Source of the DNA: Kitasatospora sp. MAP5-34
GTDB taxonomy: Bacteria; Actinomycetota; Actinomycetes; Streptomycetales; Streptomycetaceae
Assembly (NCBI RefSeq): GCF_029894335.1
Contig: NZ_JARXZC010000016.1
Location: 1 to 64,000 of the forward strand
Direction of reading: 5' to 3'
DNA length: 64,000 nucleotides
The translations under genes were made by a program, and so were the position numbers. Below the pieces are notes generated by a model. It ran no database searches. It worked only from the letters and a program-made list of their open reading frames with translations, and was not told the origin of the DNA. Shown piece by piece: positions 54,734 to 63,250 of this stretch. The first letter of the stretch is position 1, and the number at the start of each line of letters is the position of its first letter.

Positions 54734-54808
54734 TCCCACCTCGGGGCCTCCGCCCTGAAGGCGTAGCAGATATTGCCCGGACTCCGGGCCGTCAGCACGC
54801 TTGTGATC

Positions 54809-55060
54809 ATGAAGCACCAGATGCGAGCCGAGTACGGCCCCGGCGGCCCGGAGGCCGGGGTGAAGACCTGGCACATCGTGTCCGGTGCCGAGACCGGCCC
54901 GGCGATGTGCGGCCGCGAGCTGGACCCCGGGGCCGAGACCAGGGAACCGGCCCGCTGGGGCGAGCAGCCCGCGCTCTCCTGTCACACCTGCGGGGCGCTT
55001 TTCCTCCGCGAGGCCCCCTACCTCCCGGACGAGCACAGGTACCGGGAGCAGCCGGAGTAG
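54809..55060 (+). CDS. Small conserved-type hypothetical protein with Cys pair
   Basis: This is an 83-residue protein. A CHTCG motif and an earlier single Cys (PAMCGRELDP) could make a small metal site. ATG 54809 is chosen because the following MKHQMRAEYGP reads as a normal start; upstream in-frame starts lie in a hydrophobic non-signal stretch. I do not recognise a function. It lies between the metabolite cluster and the amidase and may mark the cluster's right edge. Confidence 0.65.
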   Translation: MKHQMRAEYGPGGPEAGVKTWHIVSGAETGPAMCGRELDPGAETREPARWGEQPALSCHTCGALFLREAPYLPDEHRYREQPE

Positions 55061-55118
55061 GACCGACCGGGGTGTGATCAATTCGGGCGCGGCGCCCGGT
55101 CGGTCTTAGCGTGGACTC

Positions 55119-56441
55119 ATGGAATCCCTGATCCAGCCGGTACCGCTCGTCCCGGAGGCCGCTGCGCTGCGCTCCGGGCAGCCGGGGTTGTCGGAGTACG
55201 TCGAGCGGCTGTGCACCCGGATCGACCGGGTCGACCCGGTGGTCCGGGCGTTCGTCCCGGAGCCGGGGCGGTACGAGCGGCTCGCCGCCGAGGCCCGGGC
55301 GCTCGCGGATGGCGCGCCGCAGGACCGTGGGGTGCTGTACGGCGTGCCGGTCGGGGTCAAGGACGTGATCCAGGTGGACGGGCTGCCGACCCACGGCGGG
55401 TCCGCGCTGCCGCCCGGTGTGCTGGGCGGGCCGCAGGCCACGCTGGTGAGCCGGCTGCGGGCGGCGGGGGCGCTGATCACGGGCAAGACGGTGACGGCCG
55501 AGTTCGCGGTGCTGGCCCCCGGCCCGACCAGGAACCCGCACGATCTCGCCCACACGCCCGGCGGTTCGAGCAGCGGTTCGGCGGCGGCCGTCGCCGCCGG
55601 GCTGGTGCCGCTGGCGGTCGGCACCCAGACGGTGGGGTCGATGATCCGCCCGGCGGCGTACTGCGGGGTGGTGGGCTTCCGGCCGACGTACGGGCGGATC
55701 CCGCTGGACGGTGTGATCGCCCACGCGCCGACCCTGGACGCCGTCGGGGTCTTCGCCGCCGAGGTGGCGGGCGTCGAACTGGCCGCCTCGGTGCTCTGCG
55801 ACGACTGGGTGCGCTGCGACGACCGGGCCCGGCGGGCGGAGGCCGAGGGCCCGCTGGTGTTCGGGGTGCCCGACGGCCCCTACCTCGACCGGGCCGAGCC
55901 GGTGGCGCGGGCGGCGTTCGAGCGGCAGTTGGCGGCGCTCGCGGAGAGCGGGCTGACGATCCGCCGGGTCCCGGCGATGGCGGACTTCGAGGATCGCGTA
56001 CGGCAGCTGCGGACGGTGATGCGTTACGAACTCGCCCAGGTGCACGCCGACTGGTTCGCCCGGTTCGGCAAGCTCTACCGCCCGGAGACCGTGGCGGCGA
56101 TCCGGCTGGGCCACGACGTGGACCCGGACGACTACCGCGCGGCGCTGAGGGCCCGTGAGCACTTCCGGTCCGAGCTGGCGGTCACCATGCGCGACGCGGG
56201 CCTCGACCTCTGGATCACTCCCGCCGCCCCCGGCCCGGCGCCGGCCGGGCTGGACAGCACGGGGGACGCGGTGATGTCGCTCCCGTGGAGCTTCGCCGGG
56301 CTCCCGGCGGTCGGTGTCCCGGCCGGTGCGGTGGGCGGGCTGCCGGTCGGGGTGCAGCTGGTCGGGCCGGCCGGCGGCGACGAACGTCTGCTGCGGTCCG
56401 CCCGGCGGGTCGAGAGCGCGCTCGGTCGCGGACCGGCGTAA
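55119..56441 (+). CDS. Amidase signature family enzyme
   Basis: This 440-residue hydrolase has the Ser-cisSer-Lys triad: Lys in YGVPVGVKDVIQVDG, the glycine/serine loop TPGGSSSGSAAAVAAG, and QTVGSMIRPAAYCGVVGFRPTYGR. Relatives cleave amides or transamidate in GatA. There is no GatB or GatC here, so it is a free amidase of unknown substrate. TAGCGT lies 6 nt before the ATG, suggesting a leaderless transcript. Confidence 0.9.
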   Translation: MESLIQPVPLVPEAAALRSGQPGLSEYVERLCTRIDRVDPVVRAFVPEPGRYERLAAEARALADGAPQDRGVLYGVPVGVKDVIQVDGLPTHGGSALPPGVLGGPQATLVSRLRAAGALITGKTVTAEFAVLAPGPTRNPHDLAHTPGGSSSGSAAAVAAGLVPLAVGTQTVGSMIRPAAYCGVVGFRPTYGRIPLDGVIAHAPTLDAVGVFAAEVAGVELAASVLCDDWVRCDDRARRAEAEGPLVFGVPDGPYLDRAEPVARAAFERQLAALAESGLTIRRVPAMADFEDRVRQLRTVMRYELAQVHADWFARFGKLYRPETVAAIRLGHDVDPDDYRAALRAREHFRSELAVTMRDAGLDLWITPAAPGPAPAGLDSTGDAVMSLPWSFAGLPAVGVPAGAVGGLPVGVQLVGPAGGDERLLRSARRVESALGRGPA

Positions 56442-56462
56442 GAGCCTGGGCCCGTAAAGCCC

Positions 56463-56499
56463 GCGGGCCGGGCACACCGATCAGGTGCGCCCGGCCCGC
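56463..56499. terminator. Bidirectional terminator
   Basis: An 11-bp outer stem (56463-56473 with 56489-56499) and a 4-bp inner stem, separated by one mismatch, lie between the convergent amidase and DUF5302 genes. Confidence 0.75.
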
Positions 56500-56514
56500 T
56501 GAACCGCTTCCGGA

Positions 56515-56739
56515 TCAGCCACCGCTCTTGCGGCGGAAGTTGCGCTTCGCGGCAGCCGCGCCGTGCGCGCCGTGGATCTTCGACCCGTCCGCGTTCGCGC
56601 CGCCGGAGCCGTCCGTCTTCGACCCGTGCTTGCGCTCCAGGGCGGCGAGGAACTTGGCCTTGACATCGTCCTGGGCGGCGGCGGGCGCCTGAGCCCCAGC
56701 GTTCTCGGGGCTGTCGGGTGCTACTGCGTCGCTGCTCAT
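56515..56739 (-). CDS. DUF5302-type small protein
   Basis: This is a 74-residue hydrophilic protein with the helical core DDVKAKFLAALERKHG and a Lys/Arg-rich end (RNFRRKSGG), typical of the DUF5302 family of actinobacteria. ATG 56739 follows GGAGG. Function unknown; the basic tail might bind nucleic acid. Confidence 0.8.
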   Translation of the reverse strand: MSSDAVAPDSPENAGAQAPAAAQDDVKAKFLAALERKHGSKTDGSGGANADGSKIHGAHGAAAAKRNFRRKSGG

Positions 56740-56908
56740 GCAGACCTCCTGGGCGGGAAATGGTGCCGTGTGGCCTCCACGGACACCTTCCCACGTCCGG
56801 AGCCCGCTCAGCGCCTCCGGCAGACGGGGCCCCTGGATGTGGTGCGACCGGCGCACGTATCCGTGCAGGACCCTGTGCCCAGCGCAGCGCTACCCGCACA
56901 CTGGCGGA

Positions 56909-57730
56909 ATGCAGGTACAGCTCGCGGGTGAGCCACAGAGACCGGACCGGACGAGTGAGGACTTCCTGGCGGCCTCGCCGGAGGCGTTGGTGCTGCTGGA
57001 CGGGTCGAGTTCGCCGGACTCGATGGAGACCGGGTGCAGCCACGGCACCGCCTGGTACGTACGCCGGCTGGGGGCGCACCTGCTCGCCCGGCTGACCGAC
57101 CGCTCCGACCGTTCGATCGCCGAGTGCCTGGCGGACGCCATCGTCGAGACGGCGGCGCTGCACGGCGGGCGCTGCGACCTGGGCCACCCCAACACTCCGG
57201 CCGCGATGGTGGTGGCGGCCCGGCTGCACGGCAGCTCGCTGGAGTACCTGGTACTCGGGGACTCGATGCTCGTCCTGCAGTTCAAGGACGACTCCGTCCG
57301 CCCGATCGGTGACAACCAGCGCTTCCCCGGCGGTGAGGAGCTGCGCCGCCAGGTCTGGGCGACGGTGCCCGGCTCGGTGGAGCGCGCGGCGCTGCACATG
57401 AGGTACGCGCTGGCGGTGCGGGCGGTCCGCAACACCGGGCACGGCCCGTGGATCGCGGCGGCCGTGCCGAAGGCCGCCCCGCACGCGGAGACCGGCTTCG
57501 TCCGGCTCGACGACCTGCACGCGGTGGCCGCCCTGACCGACGGAGCCGCGCGCTGGACCGAGCGCTTCGGCCTCGGCAGCTGGTCGGACGCCCTGCGGCT
57601 GCTGGGCGAGTCCGGGCCCGCCGCCCTGATCGGCGAGGTCCGGACGGCGGAACGGACGGACCCGGGCTGCGAGCGCTGGCCACGCGGCAAGGCCCACGAC
57701 GACGCGGCCGCGCTGTACGCGCGGATCTGA
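56909..57730 (+). CDS. PP2C-like protein phosphatase family protein
   Basis: This 273-residue protein resembles the PPM/PP2C fold: an early acidic strand (ALVLLDGSSSP), the GDSMLVLQFKDDSVRPIGD strand pair, TDGAARW and the terminal HDDAAALYARI (DD motif). The first motif differs from the usual DGMGG, so metal binding and activity are uncertain. ATG 56909 lies close to an AT-poor upstream region with no ribosome-binding site; it may be leaderless. Confidence 0.75.
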   Translation: MQVQLAGEPQRPDRTSEDFLAASPEALVLLDGSSSPDSMETGCSHGTAWYVRRLGAHLLARLTDRSDRSIAECLADAIVETAALHGGRCDLGHPNTPAAMVVAARLHGSSLEYLVLGDSMLVLQFKDDSVRPIGDNQRFPGGEELRRQVWATVPGSVERAALHMRYALAVRAVRNTGHGPWIAAAVPKAAPHAETGFVRLDDLHAVAALTDGAARWTERFGLGSWSDALRLLGESGPAALIGEVRTAERTDPGCERWPRGKAHDDAAALYARI

Positions 57731-57787
57731 CCCGGCTGCACCTGTGAGCGTCCGCCGGCAGCGGGCCGTCGTAGCAGCAGAGTTGAG

Positions 57788-57819
57788 CAGGCCCTGCCCG
57801 GAATCCCGGGCAGGGCCTG
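57788..57819. terminator. Bidirectional terminator
   Basis: A perfect 14-bp stem (57788-57801 with 57806-57819) lies just beyond the pirin stop, between the convergent PP2C-like and pirin genes. Confidence 0.8.
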
Positions 57820-57826
57820 TGACTTG

Positions 57827-58777
57827 TCAGTCGACCGGGTGGCCGAAGGCGCCGGACTGGAAGTCCGTCATGGCCTGCTCCAGCTCGCGGTGACTGTTCA
57901 TCACGAACGGCCCGTACCAGGCGACCGGTTCGCGGATCGGCTGACCGCCCAGGATGATCACGTCCAGGTTGGGGTGCCGGGAGTCCTGCTTGGCGTCGGC
58001 GGAGATGGTGAGGGTGTCGCCCTCGCCGAAGACCGCCGCCTGGCCGCTCCTGACGGGCCGCCGTTCGGCGCCGACCGTGCCGTCGCCGTTCAGGACGTAC
58101 GCGAGGGCGTTGAAGTCCTTGCGCCACGGGATGGTCAGCTGGGCGCCCGGGGTGACGGTGGCGTGCAGCAGGGTGATCGGGGTGTGGGTGCTGCCCGGCC
58201 CCCGCTGTCCGTCCAGCTCGCCCGCGATCAGGCGGAGCACTGCGCCGCCGTCCGGGGTGGTGAGCAGCTTCACGTGGCCGCCGTGGATGTCCTGGTAGCG
58301 CGGGGCGGTCATCTTGTCGGCCGCCGGGAGGTTGACCCAGAGCTGGATGCCGTGGAACAGGCCGCCCGTCGCGACCAGGGACTCCGGCGGGGTCTCGATG
58401 TGCAGGATCCCGGAGCCGGCCGTCATCCACTGGGTGTCGCCGCCGCCCAGGTGCCCGCCGCCGCCGTGCGAGTCCTTGTGGATGAACTCGCCGTCGATCA
58501 GGTAGGTGACCGTCTCGAAGCCGCGGTGCGGGTGCCAAGGGGTGCCCTTGGGCTCGCCTGCGGCGTAGTCCACCTCGCCCATCTGGTCCATCATGATGAA
58601 CGGGTCGAGGTACTTGGTGTTGATCTTGGCGAAGGCGCGGCGGACGGGGAAGCCCTCGCCCTCGAAGCCCTCGGGGGCGGTGACCACGGTGAGTACCGGC
58701 CGGGCCGTCGTCGCGACGGGGTCGGGGGTGGCGACGCGCGGGAGGGTCAGCGGGTTGTCGACGGTCACGGCGGGCAT
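57827..58777 (-). CDS. Pirin family protein
   Basis: This is a 316-residue bicupin. The N-terminal metal site has WHPHRGFETVTYLIDGE and the later HIETP and HGIQLWVNLP segments of pirins. Members act as quercetin dioxygenases or redox-sensing co-regulators. ATG 58777 follows GGAGG; a longer in-frame start is possible but unlikely. An inverted repeat upstream may be its operator. Confidence 0.92.
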   Translation of the reverse strand: MPAVTVDNPLTLPRVATPDPVATTARPVLTVVTAPEGFEGEGFPVRRAFAKINTKYLDPFIMMDQMGEVDYAAGEPKGTPWHPHRGFETVTYLIDGEFIHKDSHGGGGHLGGGDTQWMTAGSGILHIETPPESLVATGGLFHGIQLWVNLPAADKMTAPRYQDIHGGHVKLLTTPDGGAVLRLIAGELDGQRGPGSTHTPITLLHATVTPGAQLTIPWRKDFNALAYVLNGDGTVGAERRPVRSGQAAVFGEGDTLTISADAKQDSRHPNLDVIILGGQPIREPVAWYGPFVMNSHRELEQAMTDFQSGAFGHPVD

Positions 58778-58818
58778 GTCGGCCTCCTTCGGGGGGTGTA
58801 CTGGCCTACGCCTCAAAT

Positions 58819-58863
58819 AGTAGTTCAATTCTCAACAAGCATCAAGTTGAAAGTTGGACTACT
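58819..58863. promoter_or_regulatory. Inverted repeat upstream of pirin
   Basis: AGTAGTTCAA (58819-58828) and TTGGACTACT (58854-58863) pair with one mismatch around an AT-rich spacer that also contains CAATTCTCAA. The low GC content suggests a promoter/operator, for example for a MarR-type repressor. Confidence 0.5.
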
Positions 58864-58936
58864 TCTCGGGAGGTGTGCCCCTGCTTCTCCAGACGCGTAC
58901 CCCCGCCCTTGCCGTGCCCCTGAGGTGGCGGCAGCG

Positions 58937-59458
58937 TCAGCCGTACATCCGCCGCATCGTGAAGTCGACCATCTGCTCGACCGCCTTGGCGTCGAACACC
59001 ATCCGGTGCTCGCCCTCCATGTCCAGCGCGAAGCCGTAGCCGGTCGGCAGCAGGTCGAGGATCTCGGCGCCCGAGACGCTGAAGTGCTTGGAGTCCTTGC
59101 CCGCGTACCGGCGCAGCTCCTTGAGCGAGCTGAACATCGGGATCACGGGGGTGGGGGTGTTGTGCAGCGCCAGGAAGCCCGGGCGGTCGCCGCGCGGGCA
59201 GTGCACCTTGGAGGTGATGAAGATGGCCTGGAAGTCCTCGACCGGCATCGAGCCCGTGGTGAAGGCCCGGACGGCGTCCGCGAGGGACGGGGGCGAGGGC
59301 TCGGGGTAGAGCGACTGCTGCGGTGCGCCCTGCGGGTCGCCGTACGGGCCGGGGCCGGGCATGCCGTTCATACCGGCCTGCTGCGCGGCGTGCTGCTGCG
59401 CTTGCTGCTGGTAGGGGTCACCCTGGTAACCGGTCTGCTCGTAGCCGTACACGTGCAC
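58937..59458 (-). CDS. SseB-domain protein
   Basis: This is a 173-residue protein. The N-terminal 50 residues are rich in Gln, Gly, Pro and Tyr (YQQQAQQHAAQQ). The SseB domain follows (SLADAVRAFTTGSMPVEDFQAIFI, PVIPMFSSLKELRRYAG, DLLPTGYGFALDMEGEHRMVFDAKAVE). Streptomyces has several such paralogues of unknown function, often near type VII secretion or membrane genes. The GTG start is taken as the longest frame; GTG 59452 is an alternative. Confidence 0.82.
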   Translation of the reverse strand: MHVYGYEQTGYQGDPYQQQAQQHAAQQAGMNGMPGPGPYGDPQGAPQQSLYPEPSPPSLADAVRAFTTGSMPVEDFQAIFITSKVHCPRGDRPGFLALHNTPTPVIPMFSSLKELRRYAGKDSKHFSVSGAEILDLLPTGYGFALDMEGEHRMVFDAKAVEQMVDFTMRRMYG

Positions 59459-59586
59459 AGATTAGCGGGCCCGGGCCCGCCGGAGGGCGGCCGATCCGGA
59501 CAACAGTGGGCGGTGCGGGGTTGTGGGACGTGACCACGTTCACGCGATCCTCGCCGTGGCTTTAACGCGGAAGGGCTTGAACAAGT

Positions 59587-59625
59587 TACTTACGGGTAGC
59601 ATCATGTTGTCTACTGGCGGGTAAG
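59587..59625 (+). promoter_or_regulatory. Tandem operator upstream of acyl-CoA dehydrogenase
   Basis: TACTTACGGGTAGC (59587-59600) and TACTGGCGGGTAAG (59612-59625) match at 11-12 of 14 positions, 25 bp apart. ACTTAC...GTAAGT also forms an inverted pair across both. They resemble operators of TetR-type fatty-acid repressors; no such regulator is in the window. Confidence 0.6.
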
Positions 59626-59678
59626 TGGGGCGCTCGGAAGCGGCGGACCCCGGAAGCGACGAACCGGAGAAAACGGCC

Positions 59679-61508
59679 ATGGGTCACTACAAGTCCAACC
59701 TGCGGGACGTGGAGTTCAACCTCTTCGAGGTGCTCGGTCGCGACCAGGTGTACGGCACCGGTCCGTTCGCCGACATGGACGTCGACACCGCGAAGAACAT
59801 CCTCAGCGAGATCTCGCGCCTCGCCGAGAACGACCTCGCCGCGTCGTTCGTCGACGCCGACCGCAACCCGCCGGTCTTCGACCCGGAGACCAACACCGCG
59901 CCGGTTCCGGCCTCGTTCAAGAAGAGCTACCAGGCCTACATGGACGCCGAGTGGTGGCGTCTGGGCATCCCGGAGGAGATCGGCGGCCAGGTCACCCCGG
60001 CCTCGCTGATCTGGGCGTACGCCGAGCAGATCCTCGGCTCGAACCCCGCGATCTGGATGTACTCCTCCGGCCCGGCCTTCGCCGGCGTCGTCCACGACGA
60101 GGGCACCGAGGCGCAGAAGCGCGTCGCCGAGCTCATGGTCGAGAAGCAGTGGGGCGCCACCATGGTGCTGACCGAGCCCGACGCGGGCTCCGACGTCGGC
60201 GCCGGCCGCACCAAGGCGATCAAGCAGGAGGACGGCTCCTGGCACATCGAGGGTGTGAAGCGCTTCATCACCTCGGGTGAGCACGACATGTCCGAGAACA
60301 TCATCCACCTGGTGCTGGCCCGCCCCGAGGGCGGCAAGCTCGGCACCAAGGGCCTCGGTCTGTACATCGTCCCGAAGTTCGACTTCGACTGGGAGACCGG
60401 CGAGCTCGGCGAGCGCAACGGTGCCTACGCCACCAACGTCGAGCACAAGATGGGCCTCAAGGCGTCCAACACGTGTGAGATGACCTTCGGCGCCAAGCAC
60501 CCGGCCAAGGGCTGGCTGGTCGGCGAGAGCGTCGACGGCATCCGTCAGATGTTCAAGATCATCGAGTTCGCCCGGATGATGGTCGGCACGAAGGCCATCG
60601 CCACCCTCTCCACCGGCTACCTGAACGCCCTCGAGTACGCCAAGGAGCGCGTGCAGGGTGCGGACATCTCCAACTTCATGGACAAGGCCGCCCCCCGCGT
60701 CACCATCACCAACCACCCGGACGTCCGCCGCTCGCTGATGACGCAGAAGGCGTACGCCGAGGGCATGCGCGCCCTGGTGCTCTACACCGCCTCCGTGCAG
60801 GACGACCTGGTCGCCGCCCGCCTGCGCGGCGAGGAGGACAAGGCCGCCGAGAGCCTGAACGACCTGCTGCTGCCGATCGTCAAGGGCTACGGCTCGGAGA
60901 AGTCCTACGAGCAGCTCGCCCAGTCCCTGCAGACCTTCGGTGGCTCCGGCTTCCTGCAGGAGTACCCGATCGAGCAGTACATCCGGGACGCCAAGATCGA
61001 CACCCTCTACGAGGGCACCACCGCGATCCAGGGCCTGGACTTCTTCTTCCGCAAGATCGTCCGCGACGGTGGCCAGGCGCTCACCTCCGTGTCCGAGCAG
61101 ATCCAGAAGTTCCTGGGTGCGGCCGAGGGTGGCGACGCGCTCGCCGCCGAGCGCGAGCTGCTCGCCAAGGCCGCCGGTGACCTGGAGGCGATCGTCGGCA
61201 AGCTGCTCGCCGACCTCTCCTCGGTCGAGCAGGACGTGAAGAACATGTACAAGGTGGGCCTCAACACCACCCGCCTGCTGATGGTCTCCGGCGACGTCGT
61301 GGTCGGCTGGCTGCTGCTCCGCCAGGCCGCCGTGGCGCTGGCCAAGCTGGAGGCCGGCGCCTCCGAGAAGGACATCCCGTTCTACCAGGGCAAGGTCGCC
61401 GCAGGCCGCTTCTTCGCCCGCAACATCCTCCCGACCGTCACCCCGCAGCGGCTGATCGCCGAGGGTGTCGACAACGAGATCATGGAGCTCGCGGAAGAGG
61501 CTTTCTAG
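59679..61508 (+). CDS. Acyl-CoA dehydrogenase
   Basis: This is a 609-residue FAD enzyme of fatty-acid beta-oxidation, about 200 residues longer than the short-chain type. It carries an added C-terminal helical domain (about 470-609), like the long actinobacterial acyl-CoA dehydrogenases. FAD-contact segments [17 protein letters not shown] and [10 protein letters not shown] and the region of the catalytic base ([15 protein letters not shown]) are present. ATG 59679 follows GGAGA. Tandem operators upstream imply control by fatty acids. Confidence 0.94.
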   Translation: MGHYKSNLRDVEFNLFEVLGRDQVYGTGPFADMDVDTAKNILSEISRLAENDLAASFVDADRNPPVFDPETNTAPVPASFKKSYQAYMDAEWWRLGIPEEIGGQVTPASLIWAYAEQILGSNPAIWMYSSGPAFAGVVHDEGTEAQKRVAELMVEKQWGATMVLTEPDAGSDVGAGRTKAIKQEDGSWHIEGVKRFITSGEHDMSENIIHLVLARPEGGKLGTKGLGLYIVPKFDFDWETGELGERNGAYATNVEHKMGLKASNTCEMTFGAKHPAKGWLVGESVDGIRQMFKIIEFARMMVGTKAIATLSTGYLNALEYAKERVQGADISNFMDKAAPRVTITNHPDVRRSLMTQKAYAEGMRALVLYTASVQDDLVAARLRGEEDKAAESLNDLLLPIVKGYGSEKSYEQLAQSLQTFGGSGFLQEYPIEQYIRDAKIDTLYEGTTAIQGLDFFFRKIVRDGGQALTSVSEQIQKFLGAAEGGDALAAERELLAKAAGDLEAIVGKLLADLSSVEQDVKNMYKVGLNTTRLLMVSGDVVVGWLLLRQAAVALAKLEAGASEKDIPFYQGKVAAGRFFARNILPTVTPQRLIAEGVDNEIMELAEEAF

Positions 61509-61585
61509 CCGATCCGTCGCCCGTCGCCGCCCCTCTTGGGACGCGCTGCGCGCGACACCTCCGTCCGACCGCCTGACCCACCCTC

Positions 61586-61630
61586 AGCACGGAGGGGGGC
61601 CTACGCATCGCGTAGGCCCCCCTCCGTGCT
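61586..61630 (+). terminator. Terminator after acyl-CoA dehydrogenase
   Basis: A perfect 21-bp stem (61586-61606 with 61610-61630) with an ATC loop. The remaining 61631-61848 interval holds a possible -10 (TATGCT at 61784-61789) for the aminopeptidase gene. Confidence 0.85.
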
Positions 61631-61848
61631 TGGGCCGGTGCCAGGGCCTATCCGTCCGGCATTTCCAGTAGGCATTTACCGGTGGTCCTCCGCCCGCAGG
61701 CCGCCGACACTGCTCATCGTCACAGAGCCTTCACCGTTGTGTGACCGTTGTTGAAGTCGCCTCGTCATGTCCGTGTACGGGCATATGCTCGGGTGCGAAG
61801 ACCGGGTTCCCCGTCCGGCTTTCAGCCCTCCCTCAACCCAGGAGCAGC

Positions 61849-63144
61849 ATGTCGACCGCCGCCCGTCCGGCCTACTTCGACCGAACGCATACCGACGACC
61901 TGATCGCGTTCCTCAGCGCCTCGCCATCGCCGTTCCACGCCGTGGCCAGTGCAGCCGAGCGACTGGAGAAGGCGGGCTTCCGACGGGTGGCCGAAACCGA
62001 GGCCTGGGACGCCGCGGCCGGCGGCCGGTACGTCATCCGTGGCGGCGCGCTGATCGCCTGGTACGTGCCCGAGGGCGCGGGCCCCGAGACGCCGTTCCGG
62101 GTGGTCGGCACCCACACCGACTCGCCCAACCTCCGGGTCAAGCCGATCCCGGACACCGGCTCGGCCGGCTGGCGCCAGGTCGCCGTGGAGATCTACGGCG
62201 GAGTGCCGCTGAACACCTGGCTCGACCGCGACCTCGGCCTCTCCGGGCGCCTGGCGCTGCGTGACGGCACCGCCGTGCTGGTGCAGATCGACGAGCCGCT
62301 GCTGCGGGTGCCGCAGCTGGCCATCCACCTGGACCGGCAGGTCAACGACGGCCTCAAGCTCGACAAGCAGCGCCACCTGACGCCGATCTGGGGAATCGGC
62401 GACGTGACGGAGGGTTCGCTGATCGAGTACGTCGCCGAGAGGGCGGGCGTCGAGTCCTCGGACATCGTCGGCTGGGACTTGATGACCCACGACGTGCAGC
62501 CGCCCTGCTACCTGGGCAAGGACCGCGAGCTGCTGGCCGGCCCGCGCCTGGACAACCTGCTCTCGGTGCACGCGGCGGCCGCCGCACTCGCCGCAGCGGT
62601 CAGCGGGGACCTGCCGTACATCCCGGTGCTGGCGGCCTTCGACCACGAGGAGACGGGCAGCGAGTCCGACACCGGTGCGCAGGGTCCGCTGCTCGGCAAC
62701 GTGCTGGACCGCAGCGTCTACGCGCGCGGCGGAACGCCGGAGGACCGGGCCCGGGCCCTGGCAGGGACGGTCTGCCTCTCCTCCGACATGGGCCACGCGG
62801 TGCACCCGAACTACAGCGAGCGCCACGAGCCGGGCCACCACCCGATGCCGAACGGCGGCCCGATCCTCAAGGTCAACGTCAACAACCGCTACGCGACGGA
62901 CGGCCTCGGCCGGGCCGTCTTCTCCGCCGCCTGCGAGAAGGCCGGCGTGCCGTGGCAGGTCTTCGTCTCCAACAACGCGATGCCCTGCGGCACCACCATC
63001 GGCCCGATCACCGCGGCCCGCCTCGGCATCACCACCGTGGACTGCGGCATCGCCGCCCTCTCCATGCACTCCGCCCGCGAGCTGTGCGGCGCGGACGACC
63101 CGTACCTGCTGGCCAGCGCCATCAAGGCGTTCCTCGAGGGCTGA
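61849..63144 (+). CDS. apeB: M18 family aminopeptidase
   Basis: This is a 431-residue metallopeptidase that removes N-terminal acidic or other residues from peptides in the cytosol. Zinc ligands and catalytic residues are in GTHTDSPNLRVKP, RLDNLLS, DHEETGSESDTGAQG, SSDMGHAVHPNY and ALSMHSARELCG. Length and motifs are complete. GGAGCAGC precedes ATG 61849. Confidence 0.95.
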   Translation: MSTAARPAYFDRTHTDDLIAFLSASPSPFHAVASAAERLEKAGFRRVAETEAWDAAAGGRYVIRGGALIAWYVPEGAGPETPFRVVGTHTDSPNLRVKPIPDTGSAGWRQVAVEIYGGVPLNTWLDRDLGLSGRLALRDGTAVLVQIDEPLLRVPQLAIHLDRQVNDGLKLDKQRHLTPIWGIGDVTEGSLIEYVAERAGVESSDIVGWDLMTHDVQPPCYLGKDRELLAGPRLDNLLSVHAAAAALAAAVSGDLPYIPVLAAFDHEETGSESDTGAQGPLLGNVLDRSVYARGGTPEDRARALAGTVCLSSDMGHAVHPNYSERHEPGHHPMPNGGPILKVNVNNRYATDGLGRAVFSAACEKAGVPWQVFVSNNAMPCGTTIGPITAARLGITTVDCGIAALSMHSARELCGADDPYLLASAIKAFLEG

Positions 63145-63162
63145 CCGTACGCAACCGGGCAA

Positions 63163-63244
63163 CCACCACAGGGGCGCGGGGAACTGCGCGATCAACCAGG
63201 CACCCACGTGTACCCCGATCGCACAGCTCCCCGCGCCTTGGTGG
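63163..63244. terminator. Imperfect inverted repeat of the common Streptomyces intergenic type
   Basis: Arms at 63163-63193 and 63217-63244 contain GGGGCGCGGGGAACTGCGCG and its complement, a sequence found between genes throughout Streptomyces genomes. It separates the convergent aminopeptidase and NHL-protein genes and probably terminates both. Confidence 0.7.
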
Positions 63245-63250
63245 GTACGG

